Assembly: GCA_029378245.1 (NCBI GenBank)
Contig: JARKIF010000016.1
Location: 372,001 to 436,000 of the forward strand
Origin: Roridomyces roridus
Taxonomy: Eukaryota; Basidiomycota; Agaricomycetes; Agaricales; Mycenaceae
Direction: 5' to 3'
Length of the DNA: 64,000 nucleotides
Shown here piece by piece: positions 1 through 10,984 of the stretch (its first letter is position 1; every line of letters begins with the position of its first letter). The position numbers and the translations under genes are program-made. A model generated the notes under the pieces. That model had not been told where the DNA came from and ran no database searches. It saw only the letters and a list, made by a program, of their open reading frames with translations.

Positions 1-265
1 CGAATAATCCTTGGCCAACTCTTATCTGCTCACCCGCGCACGTTTCCTCGAACTCAGCTTCTAACTATAGTTCTGCCGATCGGTGCCCGCATGTAACATA
101 TTTGCAAATTGCTTTGTCTACGCCATAGTGATTTGTCGGTGGTCTATTTACAAGTCTGAAACTTATCTCTTGAAAAGCTTGGCGCCATCTTGGCTCTCCC
201 CCCCTCACAAAAATAACACGACCGTCCTCGGGCGTGCCCCGCTAACTTGTCATATTATTCCTGTC

Positions 266-1171
266 ATGAACGGATACCAACATTTCAACGTTACAGACCG
301 CTCCTTTTTCGACCGTTACCCGCACTTCACCAATTTCACCACCGTGCAATATATAAACGGCACTCAATTGGTCCTAGGCAACCCATTCCGTTCTCTACTT
401 CTCATGGCACCTGAGCCTCTTTCTCCCGATTCTGCCGCCATGAAGGCCGGCGCTCAACTCGTTGAAGCCGTTGCCGCCTATCGCTCCATCGACAAAACGA
501 TGACTGTTCTTGTCCCCACCCGCAAGACCTTACTTGCTCAGGCAGTGAATCTCGGAGTGCGTCTGCTATATTTTCTATTGCCCGACGCCTTTGCTAACTC
601 ATTCCCAGGGTCACCTCTACGCATTCAAAGAAGCCCTTCACTTGGTCGAGATGACCCCTGCCAAGGAAGCGCTCTTCCACGTCCGCGATGACGCCCTCGA
701 AGCCAAGAAGGAGTGCGGTTTCGAGCCTTCTGCTGCTGCCATGAAGGAATGCGCCCTCGCCCTCCAATATTATCAAGCCCAGCGCAAGGATGCCCAAATT
801 CGCAAGAAGGACGCTGACGATCGCAAAACCAAGCGTGCTGCCACTACTGGTCGGAAACTTCCCAAGAAAAAGGTCCATCGCAATCCTCTGCCTGTCCATT
901 CTCCCTTCTTATATCCGCCTTCAATTTCCCAGGTCAATTCTGCACCCACTGTCGAGGATGGAGAGGACGACGAGGATGGTGTGTCCATTATCCCAGCTCC
1001 CACTGTCGACGCTAACTCGGTGCGTCTCTTCCTCCAGTCGTGCTTATCCTCTCTCACGAATTCGCCCATCTCCTCAAGATGGATGTTGACGACGATGGTG
1101 CTGCTGGCGCTCCCTCCAAGCACTCACTCACACGGGGCCAGTCTGGATACTGTATGTGCTGGGGAGCCTAG
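266..1171 (+). CDS. orphan four-exon protein, 244 aa
   Basis: I do not recognise a family. Exons at 266-556, 609-872, 933-1019 and 1079-1171 are separated by GT-AG introns of 52, 60 and 59 nt, all in phase 0, and the frame stays open across all three joins, which supports a real spliced gene. The start is the first ATG of the long frame. The N-terminal part is compact, followed by a Lys/Arg/Asp-rich stretch encoded at about 740-870 that could be nuclear and partly helical, then an acidic segment (EDGEDDEDG) and another short acidic run (MDVDDD) near the C-terminus. No signal peptide or membrane segment is seen. It is the only convincing host gene in the repeat-rich left end and could belong to a lineage-specific or transposon-linked family. 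Confidence 0.5.
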
Positions 1172-2025
1172 TAAGTCCCATGTATGGTGCACATCCTCGA
1201 AATGGGTGATGACTTGAAAATTCATTTTCTCGGGGCATGTTTTGCTTGTGGATCTCTGGCATGTGCTCTCAGCCGCAGTCAGCGTGGTGCCCAATGGTTG
1301 GAGGCAAGAGCGCAGCCCAGGAAACGTAATTGGACATCCTGGGACGATACACGCTGCTTGCCTGGGGGTTCGGAAGCGGAGTCTGCTCGTGACTTCCTCA
1401 TCGGGGAGAGGTGTTGCGAGTAGCTATGAAGTCGCATGTCAGTGCGAGTAGTACCCTATGGAAACCTCGTAAAAGTCTTGGGGTCACCACTGGTTTTTTT
1501 CACGCACGTCGGCACAGGTGTATCCCTGCTGCATCCAGATGTAAGCCGAACACACCTTGCAGAGGTATGCTTTTAGCCCCCCTGGGCATCAGTAGATATG
1601 CCAGGGGTACCGAACGGGGCAATTCAAAATGCTGCACTGATACCGGCAGCATATCCACGTGTCGGTCTGACAGAGTCAACAGAGTCAGCCTACTAAGGTC
1701 CTCCATAGTTACCTTGTCTGCCACACCGGACACCTCGTCACTGTCTCCTTCCGCTAGGGTATCCAATACATTCACAAAGGAGGGGCAAGTTCCTTGCCCA
1801 TCGGAATGACAGAGTCTAACATTGCAGGCACAAACCCCTCCACCTCTTCCCCATCGCTGGGTTAGTCGCATGTATGACAGTCTGGATTGCTGAAGCGTTG
1901 TGCTGCTACGCCTGAGGTCACCAGACCAGAAGAAAGAGTTCAAGGTTGGTAGGTGGCGCTGCAGCAAGCAAGGGACCAGCAAGGGTGGAGTCCATGTGAG
2001 AGGAGACTCGGGGGACGGCCCACGG
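1172..2025. other. non-coding stretch
   Basis: No frame here has a plausible start, intron pattern or family motif. The longest open frame, on the minus strand between 1500 and 2108, has low-complexity composition and no recognisable domain. I see no clear repeat inside it. Confidence 0.5.
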
Positions 2026-2395
2026 TGTCGTATTCTAAAAGTGTTTGTTATGAAAGAGCCAGAACATGTATTTCGCAGATGTGGAGATAACGGTAACATC
2101 AGGATCACAAGCCGGATCAGCTATGCAATGATGGCACCTGTCACGATTTCTATCATATTGCCAGCACTATGGTTCAGAGGCAACAATTTGAGTCCACAAT
2201 ACAAATTTGAATATAATGCGCAGATGTCACTGGTTCAACTCTTGGTGTGGCCACTTGTTGAATATTACAATGACACTCCGGATTAATCAGTATCACCCTC
2301 CGGATCAACCAGGATCACATTTCGGATCAGACGTGATCACTTTCGGCGACGCAGCACAAGATATTCAAATATTCGACATGCATTATCCCAAGGCT

Positions 2396-2640
2396 CACAG
2401 GGGGGAAGGCATCTTTTCCGCAGTGCGGAAATACTTTATTTACTCAACATTTCCGCAGTATTTCCGCAACATTTCCGCCAGCTCCAAAAATAGGTGATAA
2501 AAATCAAAATCAGCCAATTTGGCAGAGAATCTGATGATTATGTAATGAAATCAACACATTTCCGCCATGCGGAAATGTTGCGGAAATACTGCGGAAATGT
2601 AAAATTTCTGCATGGCGGAAAAGATGTCTTCCCCCCTGTG
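2396..2640 (+). mobile_element. CACAG-end MITE, copy 1 (245 bp)
   Basis: The ends are perfect inverted CACAGGGGGGAAG / CTTCCCCCCTGTG, flanked by a 3-bp GCT duplication (2393-2395 and 2641-2643). The interior is built from repeated tttccgca / tgcggaaa units around a non-repeat core. It is 11 bp shorter than the other copies because it lacks one atcatgcggaa unit. CACAG termini plus 3-bp duplications suggest a CACTA/CMC-type or similar transposase in trans. That is an inference. Confidence 0.8.
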
Positions 2641-2877
2641 GCTGTGGTTGTCTCATCAAATCAGGATGACATCGGAGCGGCTGGATGATGAATCAGGCAA
2701 ATTGATGGCCGAGTTCCCATGGTCTTCGACCAACCAGAAGTGTGCCAGAGGTTTATGCGTGCCTGCCGGACGACTAATATTTGATTACATGCGGAACCTT
2801 GTAGAAGCTTCCAGAATGCCAGAGGCTTATGCGTACATGCCGGGATGACTCATATACAATTACATAGCACATATGGA

Positions 2878-2891
2878 AAAGGTATATAAGG
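2878..2891 (+). promoter_or_regulatory. TATA-like box inside the long-TIR element
   Basis: The string ggtatataagg lies about 25-35 bp upstream of a pyrimidine-rich CCTACCTACCAACCCC tract. It looks like a core promoter of an internal transcript of the element, but no coding frame follows. Confidence 0.25.
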
Positions 2892-3462
2892 CCAGCATAT
2901 CTACCTGTAGTCAGTACCAACCTTCCTACCTACCAACCCCAAGTTCCCCCCACTTTCCTCTCAGTTCACTACCCCCCACTGTAGTACCTTACCACCAATA
3001 ATCACTGATTTGCACGCTTGCATCCGCTTGTCACGTGAAACGCTCATCACTGCTGATCCTTTGATCTCCTCATAATAATCCACAACCGGTCTCACCCGCC
3101 ATCTCCGAACTCATAGTTGGTTTGGTCTGATTTTAATTAATCCCACCTGCCTACTAGGAATCGATATGTGATCCTGCCTGATCCGGAGAGGAATCCTGAT
3201 TAATCCAGAGTGTCATCGTAATGTTCAAAAAGTGGCCATACCAAGGGTTGAACCAAGTGACCTCTGCGCATTATATTCAAATTTGTATTGTGGACTCAAA
3301 TTGTTGCCTTTGAACCATAGTGCTGGCAATATGATAGAAATCGTGACAGGTGCCATCATTGCATAGCTGATCCGGCTTGTGATCCTGATGTTACCGTTAT
3401 CTCCACATCTGCGAAATACATGTTCTGGCCATTTTCATAACAAACACTTTTAGAATACGACA

Positions 3463-5039
3463 ATGTCCACTCATTGTTGGCAGCTACAGATTAATGGCAA
3501 GAGAAAGTGCATAGTTTATGTGCATATTTATTTATTGTCTTCGCTCCATCCTCGATGGGCATAGAATGTGGCCACCACGTGAGGCCGAGTTGGGCGTGAA
3601 TGGCAGGCGCAAATAGGTTGTGACCCTTGACAAAACTGCCGCTGGAATCGCATCTGGCCACAGCTTTTGACTTGCACGTATGCCAACTTGCGGCAGTAAT
3701 GCGGATATGAGGGAATTAGTCAAGCAGTTGTTGAAGAGGTCCTACATGACTGGCCCAGGAATGTATTGTGAATTGCCGCTTCTGAATGGTACAAAGGCGG
3801 AGGAATGTTGAATTTCTCATTCATTGACCTGAAAAAGGAGACGCAACCCTGGAAGCTCAAGCGGTCCTCGGAGTCGAACCTGTGGATATATAATGAACAT
3901 GGGTCATGTGAATGGCAGCTAGGCACCAGGCATTAGCAATTGCCCAAGGTTCCGTATGGACCTGGTTATAGTTGAGGATGGGTGGTCCAGCGTTGGAGTG
4001 ACAAGATAATAAAACAAGCAGACTATTATCCCATGGCCTTCCTTGGATTCGAACCACGGCAAAGGACCAGATGACGATGCTTTCGTTCTTCTTTTAGCCA
4101 GATTTAGATGAGCACGGAATGAGCTCACGGAATTTACCCTACCAAGAAAATCTCAAGCATTTATACAGAACTGCTAATGGATAAGTCTGGCTAAGACAAG
4201 GTGATAGGGTTTTTCTGCGAGTCTCCCAGCTCATTGAGGATGACGATAGGGTTGCGCTCCATGCCAGGAGCATGCGGTTTGCAACAATGGCATTTTCCAT
4301 TCGGAATATGGCTGGATTTGTAGTGAATAAATAAGAGCTGGGAGGGCCTGATAATTGTCAATGGGAAGCTGGCAGTTAATTGAGAGGATGACATAAACAA
4401 CCCCAAGACTCTCCAATGTGCGGCCAGCTAGATCGCAGAACCTGGCTCCAGCGGTGAGAGCCATGTTGGACTCAGTTGAGGTAAGAATGGAGGCGGGCGC
4501 AGCCAACAAAGTCAAGGGGCATGCATGCAGGGCATGTTCCAAGATCTAGAGGAGGTTAGTATCTGGGGTGGGTGTCGGAGCGTTGGTGTGCGTGGGCAGA
4601 GAGCTGCGTGATGTTGCTGCTGGGTTTGAGTTCGAACTTCTGTCTCCCTTCTGGGCCACTGACACGCACCAGCTTGCATACATACGGTGTGTGAGTGGGT
4701 GTGGACCCCAGGAGAATAAAAAGACGAACCATGGGTGGCATGGGCAGGTTGAATTCAGCAGATGGGTTGATGGTTGTAACAAAGGCAATGGGTGCACAGC
4801 CACAGATTGATCGCCGGGATGCAGAGAGCGGCCATCAAGATCAGTTTGTGGCTGTCCCACAGGACCTAATCATCTGTGCACTCACCACCTGGCCTCGGTT
4901 CTGCTGTTGCTCATCGCCCTCTTCGCCTGCTTGAATATTGTTTGGTAAGTATCCATACGTCTGTCCTGAGTCTTGTGGCCTTGTTTGAACGTGCATCTCA
5001 CTGGATGCTTTTCCAGCAAGCAGCTACCATCCTTGCAAA
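3463..5039. other. non-coding stretch
   Basis: No gene is supported. Two sites on the minus strand resemble a Pol III B box (GGTTCGA followed by nTCC, near 3870 and 4050), but neither lies in a foldable tRNA. Near 4943-5010 a gtaagt...ctttccag pair could be a 5' UTR intron of the ORF that starts at 5040. Confidence 0.4.
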
Positions 5040-5372
5040 ATGGACCCCGACAGGAAACAACGCCAACAGCCGCAGACCATCAGCATCGGCTCCTCCACCG
5101 TACTCCCGGGCCTACCGCATCTGCACATTGTGGCTGACGCCATGGACACCACCAAGATCTTGAATGCTTTTCGACAGGGCGGAGGGCGCACCAGCCGCCT
5201 GCAGATGCTCGAACACGTTAGCAAGAGCGACCTGGGGGACCTCGTGGCCGCGCTTGCAAAGAAAATGGCCGGAGAGCATTTCCTGTCTCTTCGAATCATG
5301 AGCAAGATTGACGAGGATGTACGCTGGGACCCTCGTGGGGACATGGTGGTGACTATGAAACTACATGCCTGA
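5040..5372 (+). CDS. orphan 110-aa protein ending inside an LTR
   Basis: This is a single open frame with no recognised family. It is charged and hydrophilic, with no signal peptide or membrane helix. The last eight codons and the stop lie in sequence that is shared with the copia LTR (from 5347), so the original C-terminus was lost or replaced when the LTR end came to lie here. A possible 5' UTR intron ends about 30 bp upstream of the ATG. Whether it is expressed cannot be judged, and it may be the remaining piece of a disrupted gene. Confidence 0.35.
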   Translation: MDPDRKQRQQPQTISIGSSTVLPGLPHLHIVADAMDTTKILNAFRQGGGRTSRLQMLEHVSKSDLGDLVAALAKKMAGEHFLSLRIMSKIDEDVRWDPRGDMVVTMKLHA

Positions 5373-5591
5373 GGTCAACAGTGAGAAACTGGGGACCTAG
5401 GCTACATGACAGCTGACTATATACTTGTCAGAACAAAAGGAAGTCCTAATTGGTAAATACAATAAGAAAGAAGCATATCATGGGGGAATTCCCATGTCAG
5501 ATGAATATCAGAAACATGGTCACATGACCAGAATACGAGAATGCCATCAGTCCATCAATCAATATCATCAGTTGATCAGCAACTTCCAACA
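5347..5591 (-). repeat. 3' LTR of copia element (terminally truncated)
   Basis: It aligns base for base in length with 9690-9934. Read on the minus strand it begins TGTTGGAAGTTG, directly after a G-rich polypurine tract. It lacks the outer 53 bp that the other LTR has (9637-9689), so its outer end is truncated and no target duplication can be scored. Confidence 0.85.
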
Positions 5592-5601
5592 CTCCCCCGG
5601 G
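5592..5601 (-). other. polypurine tract of copia element
   Basis: On the minus strand the sequence cccgggggag immediately precedes the LTR start TGTTGG. This is the expected position of the plus-strand primer site. Confidence 0.7.
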
Positions 5602-5617
5602 ACCTGGGCAGTCTCGC

Positions 5618-8600
5618 CTAGCTCCCCCGGATTCCCATAAGTCCTAGTAGATGTTCCAGAGCAGGACGAGGGAGGGGTTTTGTGAGCAAGTCAGCTAACT
5701 GCTCCTGGGTTGGCACATATTCAATGTGAAGAGTGCCTCTGGCAACTTCATCTCGAAGCCAGTAGTGAGCAAGGTCAAGATGTTTCATCCGACCATGGTG
5801 CTCAGGATTTTTGGATACTTGAATGGCAGACTGGTTGTCCATGTAGATCACAGAACTGCCAAACACCTTGTACCCCAACTCCCATAGCAAATTGCGCACC
5901 CATTTTGTCTCCTTGCCTGCATCCACTCCTGCAATGTACTCTGCTTCAGTGGTGGAGAGCGAGACTGTAGACTGCAGCTTGCTCTTCCAGCACACTGGTG
6001 CACCATTCATCATGACAACATATCCACCTGTGCTTTTCCCAGTGTCTTTGCAGCCACCATGATCAGCATCAGTGTAGGTAATAAAGGAAGTGCCAGATGG
6101 TGATTTGGTGTAGGTAAGTTTGTAGTCCAGAGTACCGTTGATGTAGCGGAAGAGATGCTTCACAGCTTTCCAGTGGGCTTCACCAGGATTGCTATTGAAG
6201 CGGGAGAGGATGCCGACAGCAGTGGAGATGTCAATGCGCGTTTGGGTAACCAGATAGAGAAGAGATCCAACTGCAGAGAGATAGACAGATTTGTACTGCT
6301 TGGACTCCTCTTCAGTCTTGGCTCCCATTTCCTTGGTCAGGACAAGTCCAGGAAGCATTGGAGTGCTCACTGGCTTGCAATCCGACATGTTGAACTGCTC
6401 AAGCATGTTCACAGCATATTGGCGCTGTGAAAGAGAGACAGTGCCAGCCTCAAAGTCACGCTCAATCTTGATGCCCAGCAACAACTGTGTGGGACCAAGA
6501 TCCTTGACCTTGAATGATTGGCCAAGTTGAGCAATGACCCTGTCTATGTCTTTGTTGTCTTTGGCAGCAATGGTGCCATCATTAACATAGATGGGAAGGA
6601 TGATCCGCACTTTGCCATCATAGTAGACATAGCAAGAGCGATCAGACTGGGTGCACCGGAAGCCCATAGTTAAGAGCTTTGCATTCAGCTTCTTGTTCCA
6701 TTGGCGGCCAGCTTGTTTCAAGCCATAGATGGACTTGTTGAGTTTCAGAAGCTGGCCCTTCTCTCCTTGTGGAAACCCTTCGGGCTGAGTCATAAAGACA
6801 TCCTCCTCCAGGTCTCCATTGAGGTAAGCAGATGAGAAGTCAAAGGAACGAAGCTGAAGATCATGCTGAGCAGCCAATGCAAGGACAATGCGCAGGGTGG
6901 CATGCTTGAAGGTGGGGGAAAAGATCTCGTTGTAGTCAATGCCATGGCGCTGACCGCGACCATCTGCAACAAGTCGAGCTTTGTAACGCTCAATTGAGCC
7001 GTCAGACTTGTGCTTGATGACAAAGACCCATTGAGAGCGGATTGGCTTGACGCCAGGAGGTGCATCTACAACATTCCAAGTGCAGTTCTCAAGGAGAGAG
7101 TTTATCTCTGAGACTGCAGCTTCTTCCCAAAGATGTGCATCAGGTCGCCGCAATGCGTCATGATAAGAACGCGGATTGCCTGACTGGATGGCGGACCTGG
7201 CATACTCCACAGAAACCGAATTGGCTTCTTGCAACACCACATCTGCTGGATTGCCTTCATGAGCAACGATCAGAGCGCTGCCTGAAGTGAGCAGCAACTC
7301 ATCATCGCTTTCTGAGTCTGGATGGGAGATAGGCTCGGGCTCAGGCTCATCATCAGAGTCAGGAACAGCAGGAGTTGGCTCCCTAGGCGCTGTTTTCCAC
7401 CATTCACCAGGCTGCCGATGTTGAGTAGTTTGGCCATGGAAGCGGCGACGTGCAGCAATTCCAACTGGTGAAGGCGGGTTCCGAGCTGGATCTGGTGATT
7501 GGGAGCGGCTAGGGGGCAGCTCGACTTGAGCAGGTGCTGGTGGAGGAGTGTGAGGAGGGGAAGGAGGCTCTGGATTTTCAGCCTCAGGGGGTGCTCGATG
7601 CACATTGAAACCATCATCATTGTCATCATCACTATCATTTCCATCTCCCCCGGCATTGTGCACACCCTTGGGCTTGGTGGCAGGTAAAGGTAGGTTTTGG
7701 ATGGAGGAGGAAGGAGGTTTTTTAGGGCAACGCCGCATGGCTTGTGGGTCGTTCCCAGGGAAGTAGCGCTCGTCAAAGACAGCATGTTCTGCAATGACAA
7801 TCTTCCGAGTGACAGGGTTGTAGAATTTCCAACCCTTGTATTCTGTTGGATACCCAACAAAGATGCATTTCTGGAAGTGTATCCCAGAGGTGTCGCGTTT
7901 GTCCTTCTGCACAGGCACATAGGCAAGGCAGCCAAAGACCCGAAGATGTGTCACATCCGGCTTCTCCTTGTGCCAAAGCTCATAGGGAGTGGTGTCATCC
8001 GGAATGTGAGACGTAGGATGCATGTTGGCCACATGGATGTAGGACTCAACAGCAAGTGCCTTGAAAGAAGGCGGAAGATTTGCTTCATGCAACATAGCAG
8101 TTACATGTTCATCAACGGTGCGATTGCCCCGTTCAGCCATCCCGTTCTGTTGCGGTCTATTCCTCGTTGAATGACGACGCACAATGCCCTCTGCAGCCAA
8201 AAAGTCTGCAAATTCAGTGGACATGTACTCTCCACCTTCATCATCCTGGAACGCCTTGATTTTGCGGTTAAAGTGATTCTCAGCTTGCGCCTTGAACACC
8301 TTGAACGCTTTCAATGCTCCACTCTTGCGCTTCATGTGCATAGTTGCTTTGAAGCCTGTGTGATCATCTATGAAGATAATACGATGCTTCCAGCCCTCAC
8401 GGGTGAAAACCTTGTATTGCTTCAGGTCAGAGTGTATGAGATCAAGAGGCGCCTTGGAACGATGTCCAGTAGAGGGAAATGGAGCCACGTTGAGCTTTCC
8501 TGCAATGCAGGGCTCACAGATTGGATCTGGTTTCTGGTTTGAAGTCAACTTCGCACCAGTCACCAGGTCCTTGCTCAAGATCTTCTGGGTGTCAGCATGA

Positions 8601-8986
8601 TGCCCAAGCCGCCGATGCAGCAGTTCCAGATCAAGAGGCAAGGTGCCAACTGCAGACATAGCTGCATAAGTCGGCTGTTCCATCTCTCGGACATATGCCT
8701 CGTTCCTCTCATCAATGTCTGCCTCAAATAACAGCTCTCCTTCCCTCTTGAAGGAGATCAGAGACCCCTCCATGAGAATAGAGTAGCCATGAACTTTGGA
8801 CAGGTAGGTCTCAGAGATGAGATTATGAGACAACATTGGAACATAGAGGACATTTGTGAGGATTATAGAACGGCTGTGGTGTCCATGTACAAGTGGCTCA
8901 AGCCGGATCTCTCCAATCAGCTCGGAGTATACAGCAACTCCATTGGCCACAAGAATGGCAACTCTGTGCGGACGTGCATTGAGCAA
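5618..8986 (-). pseudogene. pol: copia pol polyprotein (integrase, RT, RNase H), defective
   Basis: The 1122-codon frame shows, in order: the GAG-pre-integrase HHCC finger (about residues 120-165, LLHRRLGHH ... CEPCIAGK); the integrase core with D (IHSDLK), D (FQDDEGG) and E (GMAERGN); a Pro-rich linker; the RT domain from about residue 640; and RNase H with TDADHGG, TTEAEY and MDNQSA. The RT catalytic box expected as YVDD reads IYVNDGT, because codon GAT has become AAT, which should abolish polymerisation. The upstream gag/protease part is in another frame and truncated. Long open reading with one active-site change implies fairly recent activity, probably helped in trans or ended by this mutation. 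It integrates through LTR termini; any expression would start in the 5' LTR at 9637-9934. Confidence 0.9.
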
Positions 8987-9270
8987 AAGCGTTCACGCAT
9001 GTGGGTCATGTGTGAAGTAGCTCCAGAGTCTGGTTTCCATTGTGTGGACTGTAAAGCTGAATTGTAGAGAATGCTTGCACTAGACGCCAAATGAAACAAC
9101 TCTTCACTAGGGGTTTCTTCCCTGTCCTGAAGCAGCTCCAAAAACTGAGAGCAGTTGAACAGGGTGTGACTGGGATTGCCACAACCAATGCACGAGGCAG
9201 GAAGGGCAGGAGGGTTGACAGGAACGCGATATGGCATCGAAATGATAATGGTGATGTGGTGGCAGATCAA
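8917..9270 (-). pseudogene. gag: copia gag C-terminus and protease start, truncated
   Basis: The frame contains a nucleocapsid zinc knuckle CIGCGNPSHTLFNC (C-x2-C-x4-H-x4-C) and, about 40 residues on, the protease active-site motif DSGATSHM. Downstream the reading frame changes to that of pol near 8986-8917. The capsid part of gag that should lie upstream is deleted. The position between the 5' LTR and pol identifies it. Confidence 0.8.
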
Positions 9271-9636
9271 ATGATCGCAGGGATTCAGAACGAAGCAGAG
9301 ATGGCTATGTCTGATAGATGGATGCTAGAACCAGTGCAGAGCAGCTGGCGCCCTCAGGAACGCGTGTGTGAAAGGATGTGACTAAAACTAGCTCTACTGA
9401 GCAACCAGTTGTCGAGCACTCGGGCCCTAACCCCAGAAGCACCGGATTGACTACCGTTTGTTTCCTGGTGGACTAAAGACTACCTCCCAAAGAGGGTTTG
9501 TCCCAACAGTTGAAGCTCCTATCTACAAGGCTCACACACGACATTCTAAGGGTAGCAGAGCGCGGGAAAATGCGCAAAAATGCGATGGGATGGTTATCTC
9601 AGAGCAATGACTTAGTTCAGGCCGGGGCCCATAACC

Positions 9637-9934
9637 TGTTGAAGCAGGAAGCACAGATGAACTGAGGTCAACAGTGAGAAACTCTGTATTGGTGACTATG
9701 AAACTACATGCCTGAGGTCAACAGTGAGAAACTGGGGACCTAGGCTACATGACAGCTGACTATATACTTGTCAGAACAAAGAGAAGTCCTAATTGGTAAA
9801 TACAATAGGAAAGAAGCAGATCATGGGAGAATTCCCATGTCAGATGAATATCAGAAACACGGTCACATGACCAGAACACGAGAATGCCATCAGTCCATCA
9901 ATCAATATCATCAGTTGATCAACAACTTCCAACA
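9637..9934 (-). repeat. 5' LTR of copia element (298 bp)
   Basis: On the minus strand it runs from TGTTGGAAG to CTTCAACA, followed directly by a primer-binding-like GGTTATGGGCCC. The motif ctgaggtcaacagtgagaaact occurs twice inside it, 50 bp apart (9662 and 9712). The inner 245 bp match the 3' LTR. Confidence 0.85.
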
Positions 9935-10377
9935 GAGTTCCGGATGAGGAATCCGATCGGGAGGGGAGGGACTCAGAAAGACCAAGGTGGAATGCACCAA
10001 GAACGTCGATAATCAAACTGACACTGCCAAGATTGGAACATTTGCTGGGCCAGCAAATTTTAAATTTGCTATTTATTTGTGCAACATTTGCTGGCCCAGC
10101 AAATGTATCGGCATTCAAATCAAACCTGGATTTCACATGTCTCGCTTAGCATAACATTTGCTGTGTCCACAAATTCTGGCTACCTCCAAAAGGCTAAAAA
10201 AAGAGAGCCAACACTTGCCATAACAGGTAATAGTTGAGGCAGGACCCCGTACACCATGTAAAAATCCTGCATAAAGTATGTAGGGAGTGAATGTAGGTTC
10301 CCGATACAGAATACAGTTTGGGATGAAATTTTATTACTATGGCAGGGAACAAGAAAAGGAGGTAGAATACAAAAATA
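9935..10377. repeat. hairpin-bearing intergenic repeat
   Basis: Two near-perfect palindromes of the form acatttgctgg/cc-agcaaat lie at about 10031-10052 and 10084-10107, with a third half-copy near 10161. No coding frame is present. They may be the ends of a small palindromic element. Confidence 0.4.
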
Positions 10378-10705
10378 CCTGCTCGACCGCGTGCAGGATC
10401 AGCATGCAGAGACAAACCGGCACCGCATGGTCAGCAGCACCAGCGAGCAGGATATTCCTGGACCTCCTTCATCTGACCGCGGGTTGGGTCAACACGCAGA
10501 CTTGTACCAGCGCCACCTGGTCAGCGTCGCCGGCGGATGAAGGGAAGCCCTGCTCGACTGCGCTCTTGGTCAGGGCGCAGATGTACACAAACCAGCACTA
10601 GTGAGCAGGAGCACTCCCACTTTCCCGCTCAACCGTGTGCGTGGTCAGCGTGCAGACACAAACCGGCACCGCTTGATCAGCAGTCCCACTCGCTGGCACT
10701 GACCG
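10378..10705 (+). repeat. degenerate tandem repeat, ~70-90 bp unit, about four copies
   Basis: The core ctcgaccgcgtgc..gtcagc.tgcag.cacaaaccggcaccgc..ggtcagcag recurs starting near 10382, 10470, 10550 and 10625, with decreasing identity. The open frames across it are a by-product of the repeat and show no family. Confidence 0.55.
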
Positions 10706-10984
10706 GTAGCTGGGTAGGCCTGCAGGGGGGAGGGAGATGGTCGTGGTGGTGGGAAGCAAGGGGCTCCGGGCGGAGCATGAGGTGACCACGAGGCTTTCAA
10801 GTTTCACCTACCATTGCCTGAAAAAGCAACTTTCACTACCTTGACCCAGTTTAGTAATGATCAGAGCTATAGCCAAATAAGGAATAAATTAGTGGAACAC
10901 CGTTTTGGGCAGTTTGACCAGAAATGAGCCAGTTTGAGGAGAAATCATTTGGAATTTGACCTTGAAAAAGAATGGTAGGGGTGC

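Larger units (their letters stand above)
2026..3462. mobile_element. non-autonomous element with long (~300 bp) terminal inverted repeats
   Basis: The left arm (2026 to about 2345) and right arm (about 3175 to 3462) are imperfect inverted copies of each other. Both ends begin TGTCGTATTCTAAAAG and the arms stay alignable for about 300 bp, with repeated ccggatca and aggatcac sub-motifs near their inner ends. No transposase frame lies between them. A CACAG-type MITE (2396-2640) is inserted just inside the left arm, so the element without it is about 1.19 kb. I could not find a convincing target-site duplication, so the superfamily is open. The long arms resemble foldback-type elements. Confidence 0.7.
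5592..9636 (-). mobile_element. Ty1/copia retrotransposon internal region
   Basis: Order on the minus strand: primer-binding-like site after the 5' LTR (GGTTATGGGCCCC at 9636-9624), a short gag remnant with zinc knuckle and protease start (9270-8917), then the pol frame (8986-5618). Protease-integrase-RT-RNase H is the copia order. Most of gag is missing, because only about 370 bp separate the LTR from the zinc knuckle. Gag/protease and pol are in different frames. The element is therefore non-autonomous now. Confidence 0.9.

Noticed and set aside
3855..4060. Two sites resembling a Pol III B box on the minus strand
   Set aside because: Neither can be folded into a tRNA: the T stems have mismatches and no matching 5' acceptor strand lies at the right distance. 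No A box pairs with them.
5363..5592. Independent short repeat unrelated to the retrotransposon
   Set aside because: Its 245 bp match the other LTR in length and order and abut the polypurine tract, so it is the 3' LTR.
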